Shown here: positions 1-14,125 of the stretch, one piece after another
Layout of the letters: every line of letters begins with the position of its first letter
How positions within the stretch are numbered: position 1 is the stretch's first letter
Made by a program: the position numbers and the translations under genes
DNA from: Sphaerisporangium dianthi
GTDB taxonomy: Bacteria > Actinomycetota > Actinomycetes > Streptosporangiales > Streptosporangiaceae
Assembly (NCBI RefSeq): GCF_042654065.1
Contig: NZ_JBHSFP010000012.1
Location: forward strand, 62,001 to 126,000
Reading direction: 5' to 3'
DNA: 64,000 nt
The notes under the pieces: generated by a model
Seen by the model: only the letters and a program-made list of their open reading frames with translations
The model's database searches: none
What the model was told of the DNA's origin: nothing

Positions 1-57
1 CACAAGGGCGGGCCGGCGGCCCCGGCCGCGCCGGCCTCGGAGGCGAATTCACGATGA
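1..57 (+). CDS. 3' end of an upstream gene (partial)
   Basis: An open frame enters from the left edge and ends in TGA at 55-57. It reads an Ala/Pro-rich C-terminal tail, roughly HKGGPAAPAAPASEANSR. Its stop overlaps the ATG of the next gene in an ATGA arrangement, which suggests translational coupling within one transcript. Only 18 codons are visible, so the product cannot be identified. Ala/Pro-rich tails occur at the end of prolipoprotein diacylglyceryl transferase in many actinomycetes, and lgt is often near gltB, but this is only a guess from context. Confidence 0.55.
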   Translation, partial: HKGGPAAPAAPASEANSR

Positions 58-938
58 CCCAGGGCGGCCTCTCGGGGGGGCACGCCGAGACGGAGCCCGG
101 GTCACGGTCCGACGGGCGCAAGCGCGCCGCGAGCGCGCGCAGCAAGCGGCGCCGCGCCTCGTTCGAGGTGGACGCCCTGTCCGAGCGGGGCCTGACCCAG
201 CGGCAGCAGCGCCTCTTGCTCGGCGCCGGCACGGTGGTGGCGGTGCTGGTCGGCGGCTTCGGCCTCACAGCCGTCGTCAGCACCCTCGGCGTCTCCGATC
301 CGCCCGCCGACGAGGGTTCCTCGGCCGCCGACGCGATCGGGCTGCTCAGCCCGGACGACTACCAGGCGTGGCCCTCGCCCAAGCTGTTCGCGCCGATCGG
401 CGACCGCAAGGCCGACCAGGCCCCGCTGCGCGCGGAGGAGGTCTTCTCCGTCAAGACCGTGCGCAGCGGAAAGCTGACCCTCAAGCTCGCCGACCGGCGC
501 CTGGACGCCTGCGCGCCCGCGATGTGGGGCGGCAGCGTGCTGGCCAAGCTGGGCGAGACCGGCTGCACGCAGGCGGTCCGCGGCCTCTACCTCAGCGCCG
601 ACCGCCGGTACGTCGCCCAGTACACCCTGTTCAACATGGCCGACGCCGCCGCGGCCGGCGGGTTCGTCCAGCAGATGTCCACCCTCTACCGAGGGGGTGG
701 GTGGGTGCGCCCGCTGGAGTCCAAGGCGGCGGCGTTCCCGCAGGACGGCTACTCCGAGGCCAGCGGGCATGTGATGGGGCACTACGCCGGGTTCGTCTGG
801 GTCGCGCGGACCGACGGCCAGGAGGCCACGCCCAAGGACGACTTCGTCTCGCTGGCCCTGGGCGCTCGCGCGGCCGAGAAGGCCGTCTACCGCCGTGTCG
901 TCGCGGTCACCGGCCCCGCCGCGCCACCGGCCGGGTAA
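54..938 (+). CDS. Membrane-anchored protein of unknown function, paralog A
   Basis: 294 residues, starting at an ATG that overlaps the preceding stop. A basic, low-complexity N-terminus (about 1-52) is followed by one hydrophobic segment (about 54-78) and then an extracytoplasmic domain of about 200 residues, so it is probably a single-pass protein with the domain outside. The domain has a paired-cysteine pattern (DACAPAMWG and later GCTQAVRG) and a run ending QYTLFNMADA. The same pattern returns in the next gene, 11 nt downstream, so the two are tandem paralogs in one operon. I do not recognise a named family. The cysteines could form a disulfide outside the cell (inference). Confidence 0.8.
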   Translation: MTQGGLSGGHAETEPGSRSDGRKRAASARSKRRRASFEVDALSERGLTQRQQRLLLGAGTVVAVLVGGFGLTAVVSTLGVSDPPADEGSSAADAIGLLSPDDYQAWPSPKLFAPIGDRKADQAPLRAEEVFSVKTVRSGKLTLKLADRRLDACAPAMWGGSVLAKLGETGCTQAVRGLYLSADRRYVAQYTLFNMADAAAAGGFVQQMSTLYRGGGWVRPLESKAAAFPQDGYSEASGHVMGHYAGFVWVARTDGQEATPKDDFVSLALGARAAEKAVYRRVVAVTGPAAPPAG

Positions 939-949
939 GCTGCGTGGCC

Positions 950-1600
950 ATGCCCAGCCGCATGTTGATCACCGTGGCGGTCGCGGGCGCGCTCGCGGGG
1001 GTCGGGGCGTTGGTGTTCTTCGTCACGCGGCCCGAGACGGGGCCGGCCCCGGGCAAGGTCCGCGCCGAGCGCACCTCCGCGCTCTACGCCCCCATCGCCA
1101 GCCGCCGCGACGACCCGCGTCCGCTGAGCGAGGCCGAGGTGTTCGGGCCGGCCGCGACCACGTCCTCCTCCGGGGCGATCATGCGCCGTCGCCAGGTCAC
1201 GGTGTCGTCCGACTGCTCGCAGGCGCTGTGGGGGAGCGGGCCCACGGCCGCGGCGGCGGGGTGCGCCCAGGTGGTGCGGGCGAGCTTCGCCAGCGCCGAC
1301 GGCGGCGTGTCCGGCCAGTACGCGGTCTTCGACATGCCCGACGGCGGCTCGGCCGACAGGCTGGTCGACGCGCTCGGCGCCCGCGCCGGCGAGGGGTTCC
1401 TGCGGCTCGCGCCGGGTCAGCCGGCGTCGTTCGACGCCGGCCACAGCCGGGCGGAGGTGCGGGCGCTCGGGCACTTCGTCGTGGTGAACTGGGTGGGCCC
1501 GGTGGGCGACGAGGGGCGGGCCGACCTGACGCTGCCACAGGTGGCGCTGGAAGCGCTGGGCGGCTTCGTCCAGCGCCGCGTGCTCGCCGCGAGCGGCTGA
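950..1600 (+). CDS. Membrane-anchored protein of unknown function, paralog B
   Basis: 216 residues from ATG 950; an in-frame GTG at 944 is the alternative start. A hydrophobic segment (about 5-23) forms a signal anchor. The remainder aligns by eye with the second half of the preceding protein: LYAPIASRR against LFAPIGDRK, EAEVF against AEEVF, DCSQALWG against DACAPAMWG, GCAQVVRA against GCTQAVRG, and GQYAVFDMPDG against AQYTLFNMADA. It lacks the basic N-terminal tail of paralog A. Function is unknown. The conserved Cys/Trp/Gly-Cys pattern in both copies indicates a real structural family. They probably act at the membrane surface, perhaps together (inference). Confidence 0.8.
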   Translation: MPSRMLITVAVAGALAGVGALVFFVTRPETGPAPGKVRAERTSALYAPIASRRDDPRPLSEAEVFGPAATTSSSGAIMRRRQVTVSSDCSQALWGSGPTAAAAGCAQVVRASFASADGGVSGQYAVFDMPDGGSADRLVDALGARAGEGFLRLAPGQPASFDAGHSRAEVRALGHFVVVNWVGPVGDEGRADLTLPQVALEALGGFVQRRVLAASG

Positions 1601-1686
1601 TCCGGGGCCTTGAGGTGTGAGGACCCTCCGAGCGTGGTATGGGAGAGCGGACACCCGGTCACGCCCGATCCTGGCCTGACGGGTTA

Positions 1687-1708
1687 GAGAACTCTTACCG
1701 GCGTTCTC
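1687..1708. promoter_or_regulatory. Inverted repeat upstream of gltB
   Basis: GAGAAC (1687-1692) and GTTCTC (1703-1708) are perfect inverted arms separated by 10 nt. They lie in the 341-nt non-coding gap before gltB, upstream of a likely -10 element. A dimeric regulator site is possible; no protein can be named. The rest of the gap (1601-1941) holds a GTTAC half-site at 1736-1740 and the -10 described separately. Confidence 0.35.
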
Positions 1709-1843
1709 ACCAGGAATAACACCCGATATACGGCCGTTACCTCACTGCGGCCTGGGACGTACGACATCGGGCACATCGAAGTGCCCTCATATGGTGAATG
1801 TTCGCGATTCCCACCTGCTGGGCAGTATTCCGGCAGGGTGCGG

Positions 1844-1849
1844 TAGTCT
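1844..1849 (+). promoter_or_regulatory. Likely gltB -10 element (TAGTCT)
   Basis: TAGTCT fits the actinomycete housekeeping -10 pattern TAnnnT. It would give a leader of roughly 85-90 nt to the gltB ATG at 1942, which has its own GGGAGG ribosome site at 1930-1935. No convincing -35 is visible. Confidence 0.45.
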
Positions 1850-1941
1850 CTACACACCTAACAGCAGCAGGGCCAACGTCGTCCCTCTTGCCTGCAATCG
1901 CCAATCCAGACGAAGCAGACGAAGACGACGGGAGGGATTCA

Positions 1942-6456
<4,515 letters not shown>

Positions 6457-6470
6457 GGGAGGTTTCACCG

Positions 6471-7955
<1,485 letters not shown>

Positions 7956-7975
7956 CGGCCTGAAGGACGGCCTGG

Positions 7976-8012
7976 AAGGACGGCGTCTCCCTCGTGGGGC
8001 GCCGTCCTTTTT
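7976..8012 (+). terminator. Rho-independent terminator of gltBD
   Basis: A perfect 10-bp stem, AAGGACGGCG (7976-7985) with CGCCGTCCTT (8000-8009), encloses a 14-nt loop and runs into a short T tract ending at 8012. It sits 20 nt after the gltD stop. Confidence 0.85.
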
Positions 8013-8166
8013 GTGTCGATCGGGTTATCCCATATGAGATTTATAGCTATATATGTATGTAACGGGTCGAATGTCGGAGTATAAGTTCGCAACTTGCTTT
8101 GGTGCTCGATCCCCTGAAGGATGCTGCCTCGTTGCACGACAGGCAACAGGCATGAGGGGAAGGTCA

Positions 8167-9942
8167 ATGGTGCGGGGGTACAAACGCCTGGCAGGCGCCG
8201 CCGTCTCGCTCGCGGTGGCGGGCACGCTCGCCGCGGCTTCGCTCGTGACGGGCGCGGGCCCCGTGGGCGCCGAGTCCCCGGCCGCGGGCAAAGGCGAGTA
8301 CCTCGTCTTCTACGGCGCGGGCGGGCAGGCCGAGGCGCTGCGCGCGATCAGCGCGGGCGGCGGCGCCGCCGCCGCGGTCGACGCGAAACTCGGCTACATC
8401 GTCGCCGAGGGCCCGGGCACGGCGTTCGCCGAGGCGCTCGGCGCGAGCCCGGCCGTCGTCGGCGTGACCGGCAACCGCCGCATCGGCGCGGCCACCGCCC
8501 TGGCCGCCGGCGCGGGCCCGGCGACGGAGCCGGTGTCGCTCCCGGTGTCCTCCTCGCAGGACGCGGCAGCCTCCCGCCAGGACGAGGCAGCCTCCCGTCA
8601 GGACGCGGGCGCCGCCTCCGAGGCCGCGTCCGTCCGACGCGTCCCGTCCAGGGGCTCCGCCGCCCGGCGCGGCGAGCCGCTTTCCGGCCGCCAGTGGGAC
8701 ATGAGGATGATCGGCGCCACGCCCAGCGGCTCCTACGCCAAGAGCCGCGGCAGCAAGAGGGTCCTGGTCGGCATCATCGACACCGGCGTGGACGGCAGGC
8801 ACCCCGACATCGCCGCGAACTTCAACCGGTCGCTCAGCCGCAACTTCGTGACCGACCACCCCAAGGACCCGAACGGCAGATCCCTCGACGGGCCGTGCGA
8901 GTACAAGCGCTGCAAGGACCCCGTCGACGTCGACGACGACGGGCACGGCACCCACGTCGCCAGCACCATCGGCTCGCCGATCAACGGCATCGGCATCGCG
9001 GGCGTCGCGCCCGGCGTGTCGCTGGTCAACATCCGCGCCGGCACGGACGCCGGGTTCTTCTTCCTCAAGCCGGTGCTCGACGCGCTCACCTACGCCGGCG
9101 ACGCGGGCGTCGACGTGGTCAACATGAGCTTCTTCGTCGACCCCTGGACGTTCAACTGCGCGAGGAACCCGGCCGACTCCAGGGCCGACCAGCTCCAGCA
9201 GGCCGGCATCATCACCGGCGTGCAGCGCGCGCTCGACTACGCCCGCGCCCGCGGCGTCACGCTCATCAGCGCCCTCGGCAACGGCTCCACCGACCTCGGC
9301 GACCCCACCGTCGACAAAGAGAGCCCCGGCTACCCGCTCGGCAAGCAGCGCCAGCGCACGATCGACAACTCCTGCCTGAACGTCCCCGCCGAGTCGCGCG
9401 GGGTCATCTCCGTCTCCGCCGTCGGGCCCAGCAAGCGCAAGGCCTGGTACTCCGACTACGGCACCGAGCAGACCGACCTGTCGGCCCCCGGCGGCGACCC
9501 CTCCGACACCGGCAGCTCGCTCAAGGGCACCGCCAGGGAGATCCTCGCCGCCGCCCCGACGCGCGTGCTGCGCAAGCAGAAGCTGATCGACGCCGCCGGC
9601 AAGCCCACCTCCTCCTCGGTGGTGCGCGAATGCCACCACGGCAGCTGCTCGTACTACCAGTACCTCTCCGGCACCTCCATGGCCTCACCGCACGCCGCCG
9701 GCGTCGCGGCGATCCTCGTCAGCCGCTTCGGCAAGCCGGGCAAGGGCGGCCTGACCCTGGCCCCGTCCAGGGTCGAGCGGCTCCTGTACGCCACGGCGAT
9801 CCCGGTGAGCTGCCCGGCGTCCGGCTCGACCACCTATTCGGTGAGCGAGGAGACCCACACCTGCTCGGGCTCGGCCGCGATGAACGGCTTCTACGGGCAC
9901 GGCCTGGTCAGCGCCTACCGCGCGGCCACCACGAAGGGCTGA
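8167..9942 (+). CDS. Secreted subtilisin-like serine protease (S8 family)
   Basis: 591 residues from ATG 8167, just after GGGGAAGG (8156-8163); an ATG at 8152 is in frame but less well placed. A signal peptide is visible (basic VRGYKR, a hydrophobic core, cleavage probably near residue 35 at GAES). A prodomain follows, then a Ser/Ala/Gln/Asp-rich linker with repeated ASRQD units (about 138-150). The catalytic triad is Asp205 (GIIDTGVDG), His260 (GHGTHVAS) and Ser504 (GTSMASPHAAG), with an oxyanion Asn in SALGNGS. No transmembrane anchor or sorting signal follows, so the enzyme is probably released. It stands alone between terminators, with an AT-rich promoter region upstream (about 8026-8065). 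Substrate is unknown. Confidence 0.93.
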   Translation: MVRGYKRLAGAAVSLAVAGTLAAASLVTGAGPVGAESPAAGKGEYLVFYGAGGQAEALRAISAGGGAAAAVDAKLGYIVAEGPGTAFAEALGASPAVVGVTGNRRIGAATALAAGAGPATEPVSLPVSSSQDAAASRQDEAASRQDAGAASEAASVRRVPSRGSAARRGEPLSGRQWDMRMIGATPSGSYAKSRGSKRVLVGIIDTGVDGRHPDIAANFNRSLSRNFVTDHPKDPNGRSLDGPCEYKRCKDPVDVDDDGHGTHVASTIGSPINGIGIAGVAPGVSLVNIRAGTDAGFFFLKPVLDALTYAGDAGVDVVNMSFFVDPWTFNCARNPADSRADQLQQAGIITGVQRALDYARARGVTLISALGNGSTDLGDPTVDKESPGYPLGKQRQRTIDNSCLNVPAESRGVISVSAVGPSKRKAWYSDYGTEQTDLSAPGGDPSDTGSSLKGTAREILAAAPTRVLRKQKLIDAAGKPTSSSVVRECHHGSCSYYQYLSGTSMASPHAAGVAAILVSRFGKPGKGGLTLAPSRVERLLYATAIPVSCPASGSTTYSVSEETHTCSGSAAMNGFYGHGLVSAYRAATTKG

Positions 9943-9953
9943 GCGCGTCTCTC

Positions 9954-10007
9954 ACGGCCCCGCGGGGCGCCCCCGTGAGGCGGGGGACGAACCGTCCGCG
10001 GGGCCGT
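9954..10007 (+). terminator. Large GC stem-loop after the protease gene
   Basis: ACGGCCCCGCGG (9954-9965) pairs perfectly with CCGCGGGGCCGT (9996-10007), and the loop holds a second C5/G5 hairpin. There is no T tract, so this is a terminator-like structure without the classic tail. The rest of the 303-nt gap (9943-10245) holds only the pyk promoter. Confidence 0.5.
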
Positions 10008-10245
10008 CCGTGCGCATACCGCTCCCGCGCACGCCGTACGGCAACTATCCTTGCCAAGGCACGGGAACACGAACACAGGCCTCGCGCGCGCTTTCGCGCC
10101 GGTCGCGGCCCTCGCCCGGAGAACCGGGCCCACCTGCGGCCACCTGCGATGCGCACCCGATGGAAAGGCCCTTGTCACCTGGATTTCTCCGGGCGCTGAG
10201 AGCTTCGTCATCATCAAGTGGTCTGTACCAATTAGGGTAGGACTT

Positions 10246-11676
10246 GTGAGTCGTCGAGCGAAGATTGTCTGCACACTGGGGCCCGCCACATCCTCTCCTG
10301 AGCGGCTGCGCGAGCTGATCGCCGCCGGGATGAACGTCGCGCGGTTCAACCTCAGCCACGGGAGCCACGAGCTCCACAAGGAGATCCACGGCCGGGTGAG
10401 AGAGGCGGCCGCCGAGCTTGGCAAGGCCGTCGGCGTCCTCGCCGACCTGCAGGGGCCGAAGATCCGTGTAGGCCGTTTCGCCGAGGGCCCCGTGCGGCTC
10501 GGCTTCGGCGACGTCTTCACGATCACCACCGAGGACGTCCCCGGCGACCGCGCCATCGTCTCCACCACCTACGAGGGCCTGCCGGGCGACGTCCAGCCGG
10601 GCGACAAGATCCTCGTCGACGACGGCCGCCTGGTCCTGGAGGCCACGGAGGTCGACGGCCCCCGCGTGGTGACCAAGGTGCTCGTCGGCGGCATGATCTC
10701 CGACAACAAGGGCCTCAACCTGCCCGGCGTCGCCGTGTCCGCCCCCGCCCTCACCGACAAGGACGAGGAAGACCTGCGCTGGGCGCTGCGCACCGGCTTC
10801 GACATGATCGCGCTGTCGTTCGTGCGCAGCCCGGACGACGCGCAGATCGTCCGCACGATCATGGACGAGGAGGGCGTCCACCTGCCGCTCCTCGCCAAGA
10901 TCGAGAAGCCTCAGGCGGTCGACTGCCTCGAAGAGATCGTCGACGCCTTCGACGGCATCATGGTCGCCCGCGGCGACCTCGGCGTCGAGCTTCCGCTCGA
11001 GCAGGTGCCGATCGTGCAGCGCCGCGCCATCGCCCTGGCCCGCGAGAAGGCCCACCCGGTCATCGTGGCCACCCAGATGCTCGACTCCATGATGAGCGCC
11101 CCCCGGCCCACCCGAGCCGAGGCCTCCGACGTCGCCTACGCCGTCATGGACGGAGCCGACGCCGTCATGCTGTCGGGCGAGACCTCGGTCGGCAGCTATC
11201 CCATCGAGTCGGTCGCCACCATGGCCCGCATCGCCTCGGCCGCCGAGGCCGAGTCGCTGGAGGCCACCCACACCTTCGACCGGCTTCCCGAGACCACCGG
11301 CGGCGCCATCGCCCGCGCGGCGGCCGAGGTCGGGGCCATCGTCGGCGCCAAGGCCCTGTGCGCCTTCACCATGTCGGGGGAGACCGCGCGGCGGCTGGCC
11401 CGCTATCGCTCCCCGATCCCGCTGCTGGCGTTCACCTCGGCGCCGGAGGTGCGCGGGCAGCTGGCCCTCACCTGGGGCGTCGAGACCTTCGAGGTGCCGT
11501 TCGTGCACCACACCGACGACATGGTGCGCCAGGTCGAGTCGGCCCTGCTGTCCCTGGGCCGCTACGAGAAGGGCGACAAGGTCGTCATCGTCGCCGGCTC
11601 GCCTCCCGGCAACCACGGCTCGACCAACGCTCTGCGCGTCCACACGATCGGGTCGGCGGTCTCCAGCTCGAGCTGA
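10246..11676 (+). CDS. pyk: Pyruvate kinase
   Basis: 476 residues, the normal size. It converts phosphoenolpyruvate and ADP to pyruvate and ATP, the last step of glycolysis. GTG 10246 begins VSRRAKIVCTLGPA, the family's standard N-terminus. A TAGGGT -10 (10233-10238) lies 7 nt before it, so the mRNA may be leaderless. Motifs in order: FNLSHGS, ADLQGPKIRVG (start of the B domain), the active-site strand KIEKPQAVD, MVARGDLGVELP, and the signature region ASDVAYAVMDGADAVMLSGE. The C-terminal allosteric domain runs from about residue 355 to the end. The gene ends in a strong terminator shared with the tRNA facing it. Confidence 0.97.
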   Translation: MSRRAKIVCTLGPATSSPERLRELIAAGMNVARFNLSHGSHELHKEIHGRVREAAAELGKAVGVLADLQGPKIRVGRFAEGPVRLGFGDVFTITTEDVPGDRAIVSTTYEGLPGDVQPGDKILVDDGRLVLEATEVDGPRVVTKVLVGGMISDNKGLNLPGVAVSAPALTDKDEEDLRWALRTGFDMIALSFVRSPDDAQIVRTIMDEEGVHLPLLAKIEKPQAVDCLEEIVDAFDGIMVARGDLGVELPLEQVPIVQRRAIALAREKAHPVIVATQMLDSMMSAPRPTRAEASDVAYAVMDGADAVMLSGETSVGSYPIESVATMARIASAAEAESLEATHTFDRLPETTGGAIARAAAEVGAIVGAKALCAFTMSGETARRLARYRSPIPLLAFTSAPEVRGQLALTWGVETFEVPFVHHTDDMVRQVESALLSLGRYEKGDKVVIVAGSPPGNHGSTNALRVHTIGSAVSSSS

Positions 11677-11763
11677 CCTTCGGCCGCAGATGGCCGGCGG
11701 GCGCCTTCGCGCCTGCCGGCGGTACGCCGGCGCCGCGAGACGGCGCGGTGAGACGGCGCATAG

Positions 11764-11796
11764 GAAAACCGCGCGGCCATCGGCCGCGCGGTTTTC
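11764..11796. terminator. Strong symmetrical terminator after pyk
   Basis: A perfect 15-bp stem (GAAAACCGCGCGGCC with GGCCGCGCGGTTTTC) has a 3-nt loop, an A run on the left and a T run on the right. It can therefore stop transcription from both directions: pyk on the plus strand and the tRNA on the minus strand. Confidence 0.9.
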
Positions 11797-11805
11797 GCAT
11801 GTGAG

Positions 11806-11878
11806 TGCCCCGAGTGGGATTCGAACCCACACTGTATGGATTTTGAGGCCATCGACTCTGCCGTTGGTCTATCGGGGC
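11806..11878 (-). tRNA. tRNA with anticodon CAA (Leu by anticodon), class I shape
   Basis: Read on the minus strand, the 73 nt give a perfect 7-bp acceptor stem (GCCCCGA with TCGGGGC, discriminator A) and a perfect T arm (GTGGG TTCGAAT CCCAC). The D arm is short (GAC with GTC). The anticodon loop is CTCAAAA, so the anticodon is CAA, which reads UUG (Leu). The variable loop is only ACAGT, whereas bacterial tRNA-Leu normally has a long class II variable arm. The anticodon stem closes with a C31/U39 mismatch. No CCA is encoded. The body is clearly a tRNA; the charging identity is less certain because of the missing long arm. Confidence 0.85.
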
Positions 11879-11928
11879 GCCGTGGTGCTCGTGCCCCTAA
11901 TCTAGCGGACGTCGGTACTCTCTTGGTC

Positions 11929-12519
11929 GTGAGTACGCAGCGGCGAGTGGTGATCGCGGAAGACGAGGCGCTGATCCGCCTCGATTTGAAGGAGATGCTG
12001 GAGGAAGAGGGCTATGCGGTCGTCGGTGAGGCCGGGGACGGCGAGACGGCGATCAAGCTGGCCTTGGAGCAGCGCCCCGATCTGGTGATCCTGGACGTCA
12101 AGATGCCGATTCTCGACGGCATCTCGGCCGCCGAGCGCATCGTGTCCGAACGGGTGGCGCCGTGCCTGATCCTGACGGCGTTCTCCCAGCGCGACCTGGT
12201 CGAGCGGGCGCGGGACGCCGGGGCGATGGCCTATCTGGTCAAGCCGTTCACCAAGTCCGACCTGGTGCCGGCGATCGAGATGGCCGTGAGCAGGCACGAA
12301 GAGATCGCGGCGCTCGAGCGAGAGGTGACGACCCTCGGTGAGCGCCTTGAGACGCGCAAGCTCGTCGAGCGGGCCAAGGGCCTGCTGATGGCCGAGCACG
12401 GCTGGACCGAGCCGCAGGCCTTCCGATGGATCCAGAAGGCGTCGATGGACCGGCGGCTGAGCATGCGCCAGGTCGCCCAGGCGGTCGTGAGCGAGGCCAA
12501 GCCTCCAGAAGAGTCCTGA
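11929..12519 (+). CDS. pdtaR: ANTAR-domain response regulator (PdtaR type)
   Basis: 196 residues from GTG 11929. A TACTCT -10 (11916-11921) lies 7 nt upstream and there is no ribosome site, so the mRNA is probably leaderless. The N-terminal receiver domain (about 5-118) has the acidic pair E11/D12, phospho-acceptor Asp56 (ILDVKMP) and the Lys of VKPFTK. The C-terminal ANTAR domain (about 130-190) is an RNA-binding helical bundle that in this family prevents transcription termination at paired hairpins. The partner kinase (PdtaS type) is not in this window. The gene order pyk, tRNA, regulator is familiar from actinomycetes. Confidence 0.93.
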   Translation: MSTQRRVVIAEDEALIRLDLKEMLEEEGYAVVGEAGDGETAIKLALEQRPDLVILDVKMPILDGISAAERIVSERVAPCLILTAFSQRDLVERARDAGAMAYLVKPFTKSDLVPAIEMAVSRHEEIAALEREVTTLGERLETRKLVERAKGLLMAEHGWTEPQAFRWIQKASMDRRLSMRQVAQAVVSEAKPPEES

Positions 12520-12824
12520 ACATGACGGCTCGCTTGACGCGGCGCCCGCCCGGTCTGTCAGATCGGGCCGCCCTGTCGGCGATCCGCCGCCCGTGGACAC
12601 ACCTAGTTGATCTTCGGTGACTCCGCCACCCACGATGTGACCTTTACTTTTCGTGCGGATCGCCGAAGAGGACCGGTGTGATAACGAAGCGGTAACGTGA
12701 TGGGTCTCTGTATCGACCTGTGACTTGAGCTGGGTGTAATTCCGTCAACGACCCCTGGCCAGTCTGCCAGGGTGGTTCTGTGGACCCGATCCCGCGCGCG
12801 GGGTCAGGCGAAAGGAAGGCAACC
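12520..12824. other. 305-nt gap before the branched-chain transporter operon
   Basis: It holds an imperfect 10-bp stem with one G.T pair (12611-12620 with 12660-12669, 39-nt loop), possibly ending pdtaR transcription. A direct repeat follows, ATAAC-n6-GTAAC (12681-12696). A short hairpin CCTGGC/GCCAGG lies near 12750-12770. No open reading frame with a ribosome site is seen. Confidence 0.5.
12681..12696 (+). promoter_or_regulatory. GlnR-like half-site pair upstream of the BCAA transporter
   Basis: ATAAC (12681-12685) and GTAAC (12692-12696) are spaced 11 nt apart, start to start. That is the spacing of actinomycete GlnR boxes (GTnAC-n6-GaAAC). The first half matches 4 of 5 bases in the core. 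This is suggestive only. Confidence 0.3.
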
Positions 12825-14018
12825 TTGCGGCCCAAGATTGCTCGCCTCGGGGGCGTGCTCGCCGTCGGTGTGGCACTTACCGTTGGTCTCGCCGCTTGTG
12901 GCGGCGGTGACACGGGCTCGACTACCGGTGGCGGCGAATCCGCCGCAGCCACCACGCTGAAGATCGGCTTCATGGGTGACCTGTCGGGTGAGAACTCCGG
13001 CATCGTCATCCCGCCGAGCAACGGCGCCCAGCTGGCCGTGGACGAGTACAACGCGACCAACCCCAAGGTCAAGCTTGAGATGATCAAGTACGACAGCCGC
13101 GCCGACGCGACGACGGCCGTCTCCTTGGCTCAGAAGGCGATCAAGGACGACAAGATCGTCGGATTGGTCGGGCCGGCTTTCTCCGGCGAGTCCAAGCAGG
13201 CCGTGCCGCTGCTGGAGGAGGCGAAGATCCCGAACGTCTCCGCCTCGGCCACCAACGTCGACCTCGCCAAGAACGGCTGGAAGTACTGGCACCGCGTCGT
13301 CCCGAACGACGGCGTGCAGGGCCCGGCCATCGCCGACTTCATCGTCGGGGCCGCCGCGGCCAAGAATGTCTTCGTGGTCGACGACAAGTCCGAGTACGGC
13401 AAGGGCATCGGCGACGCCGTCCGGGCGCAGCTGAAGACCAAGGGCGCCACGGTCACCGACGACGCGCTCGACCCGGCCGCCACCGACTACTCCTCGACGG
13501 TGAACAAGGCCGCGAGCGCCAAGCCGGACGCCATCTTCTTCGGCGGCTACTACGCCGGGGCCGGCAAGCTGCTCAAGCAGCTCCGGGACAAGGGCGTGGA
13601 CGCGAAGTTCTTCTCCGGTGACGGCTCGCTGGACAAGGGCATCATCGAGAGCGCCGGCGCCAAGCAGGCCGAGGGCGCGCTCATCGGCTGCCCCTGCCGC
13701 ATCCCGACCGCGGCCGAGACCGACGAGAAGGTCAAGAAGTTCGCCACGGACTACAAGGCGAAGTTCGGCGCCGACCCGCTGATCTACGCGACCGAGGGCT
13801 ACGACGCCATGACGGCGTTCACCAAGGCCCTCGCCGGCGGTGCCACCACCCCCGACGCGATCAACGAGGCGATCGGCAAGTCCGACTTCGACGGGATCTC
13901 CAAGCACATCTCGTTCGACCCCACCGGTGAGCCCTCCGCGAAGTCGATCTATATGTACCAGGTCAAGGAAGGCCAGATCGGCCTGCTCGGCGACACGACG
14001 ACGGCCAAGCTCGGCTGA
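12825..14018 (+). CDS. Branched-chain amino acid ABC transporter, substrate-binding lipoprotein
   Basis: 397 residues if started at TTG 12825, preceded by AAAGGAAGG (12811-12819); the frame also contains an upstream GTG. A lipoprotein signal peptide ends in the lipobox GLAAC with Cys25 as the lipidated residue, followed by a Gly/Ser/Thr linker. The mature part is a type I periplasmic-binding fold (KIGFMGDLSGENS at the start, then GPAFSGESKQAVPLLEEAKIPNVSASAT), typical of Leu/Ile/Val-binding proteins. It captures the ligand outside the membrane and delivers it to the permeases encoded downstream. The ligand cannot be fixed from sequence: this family also includes binders of urea, amides and other amino acids. 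Confidence 0.92.
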   Translation: MRPKIARLGGVLAVGVALTVGLAACGGGDTGSTTGGGESAAATTLKIGFMGDLSGENSGIVIPPSNGAQLAVDEYNATNPKVKLEMIKYDSRADATTAVSLAQKAIKDDKIVGLVGPAFSGESKQAVPLLEEAKIPNVSASATNVDLAKNGWKYWHRVVPNDGVQGPAIADFIVGAAAAKNVFVVDDKSEYGKGIGDAVRAQLKTKGATVTDDALDPAATDYSSTVNKAASAKPDAIFFGGYYAGAGKLLKQLRDKGVDAKFFSGDGSLDKGIIESAGAKQAEGALIGCPCRIPTAAETDEKVKKFATDYKAKFGADPLIYATEGYDAMTAFTKALAGGATTPDAINEAIGKSDFDGISKHISFDPTGEPSAKSIYMYQVKEGQIGLLGDTTTAKLG

Positions 14019-14046
14019 CGGACGTCACGTCAACGGCAAGTCAGTG

Positions 14047-14079
14047 AGGGGCGGGAAACGCAACGGCGCTCCCGCCCCT
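14047..14079 (+). promoter_or_regulatory. Stem-loop between binding protein and permease genes
   Basis: AGGGGCGGGA (14047-14056) and TCCCGCCCCT (14070-14079) form a perfect 10-bp stem with a 13-nt loop and no T tract. Its place after the first gene of the operon suits a partial terminator or an mRNA 3'-end stabiliser that keeps the binding protein more abundant than the membrane parts. Confidence 0.6.
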
Positions 14080-14125
14080 GTCCGTGTCCGACCTCGCGTG
14101 AAGGCTTCCTTGAAAGCGATACCCC

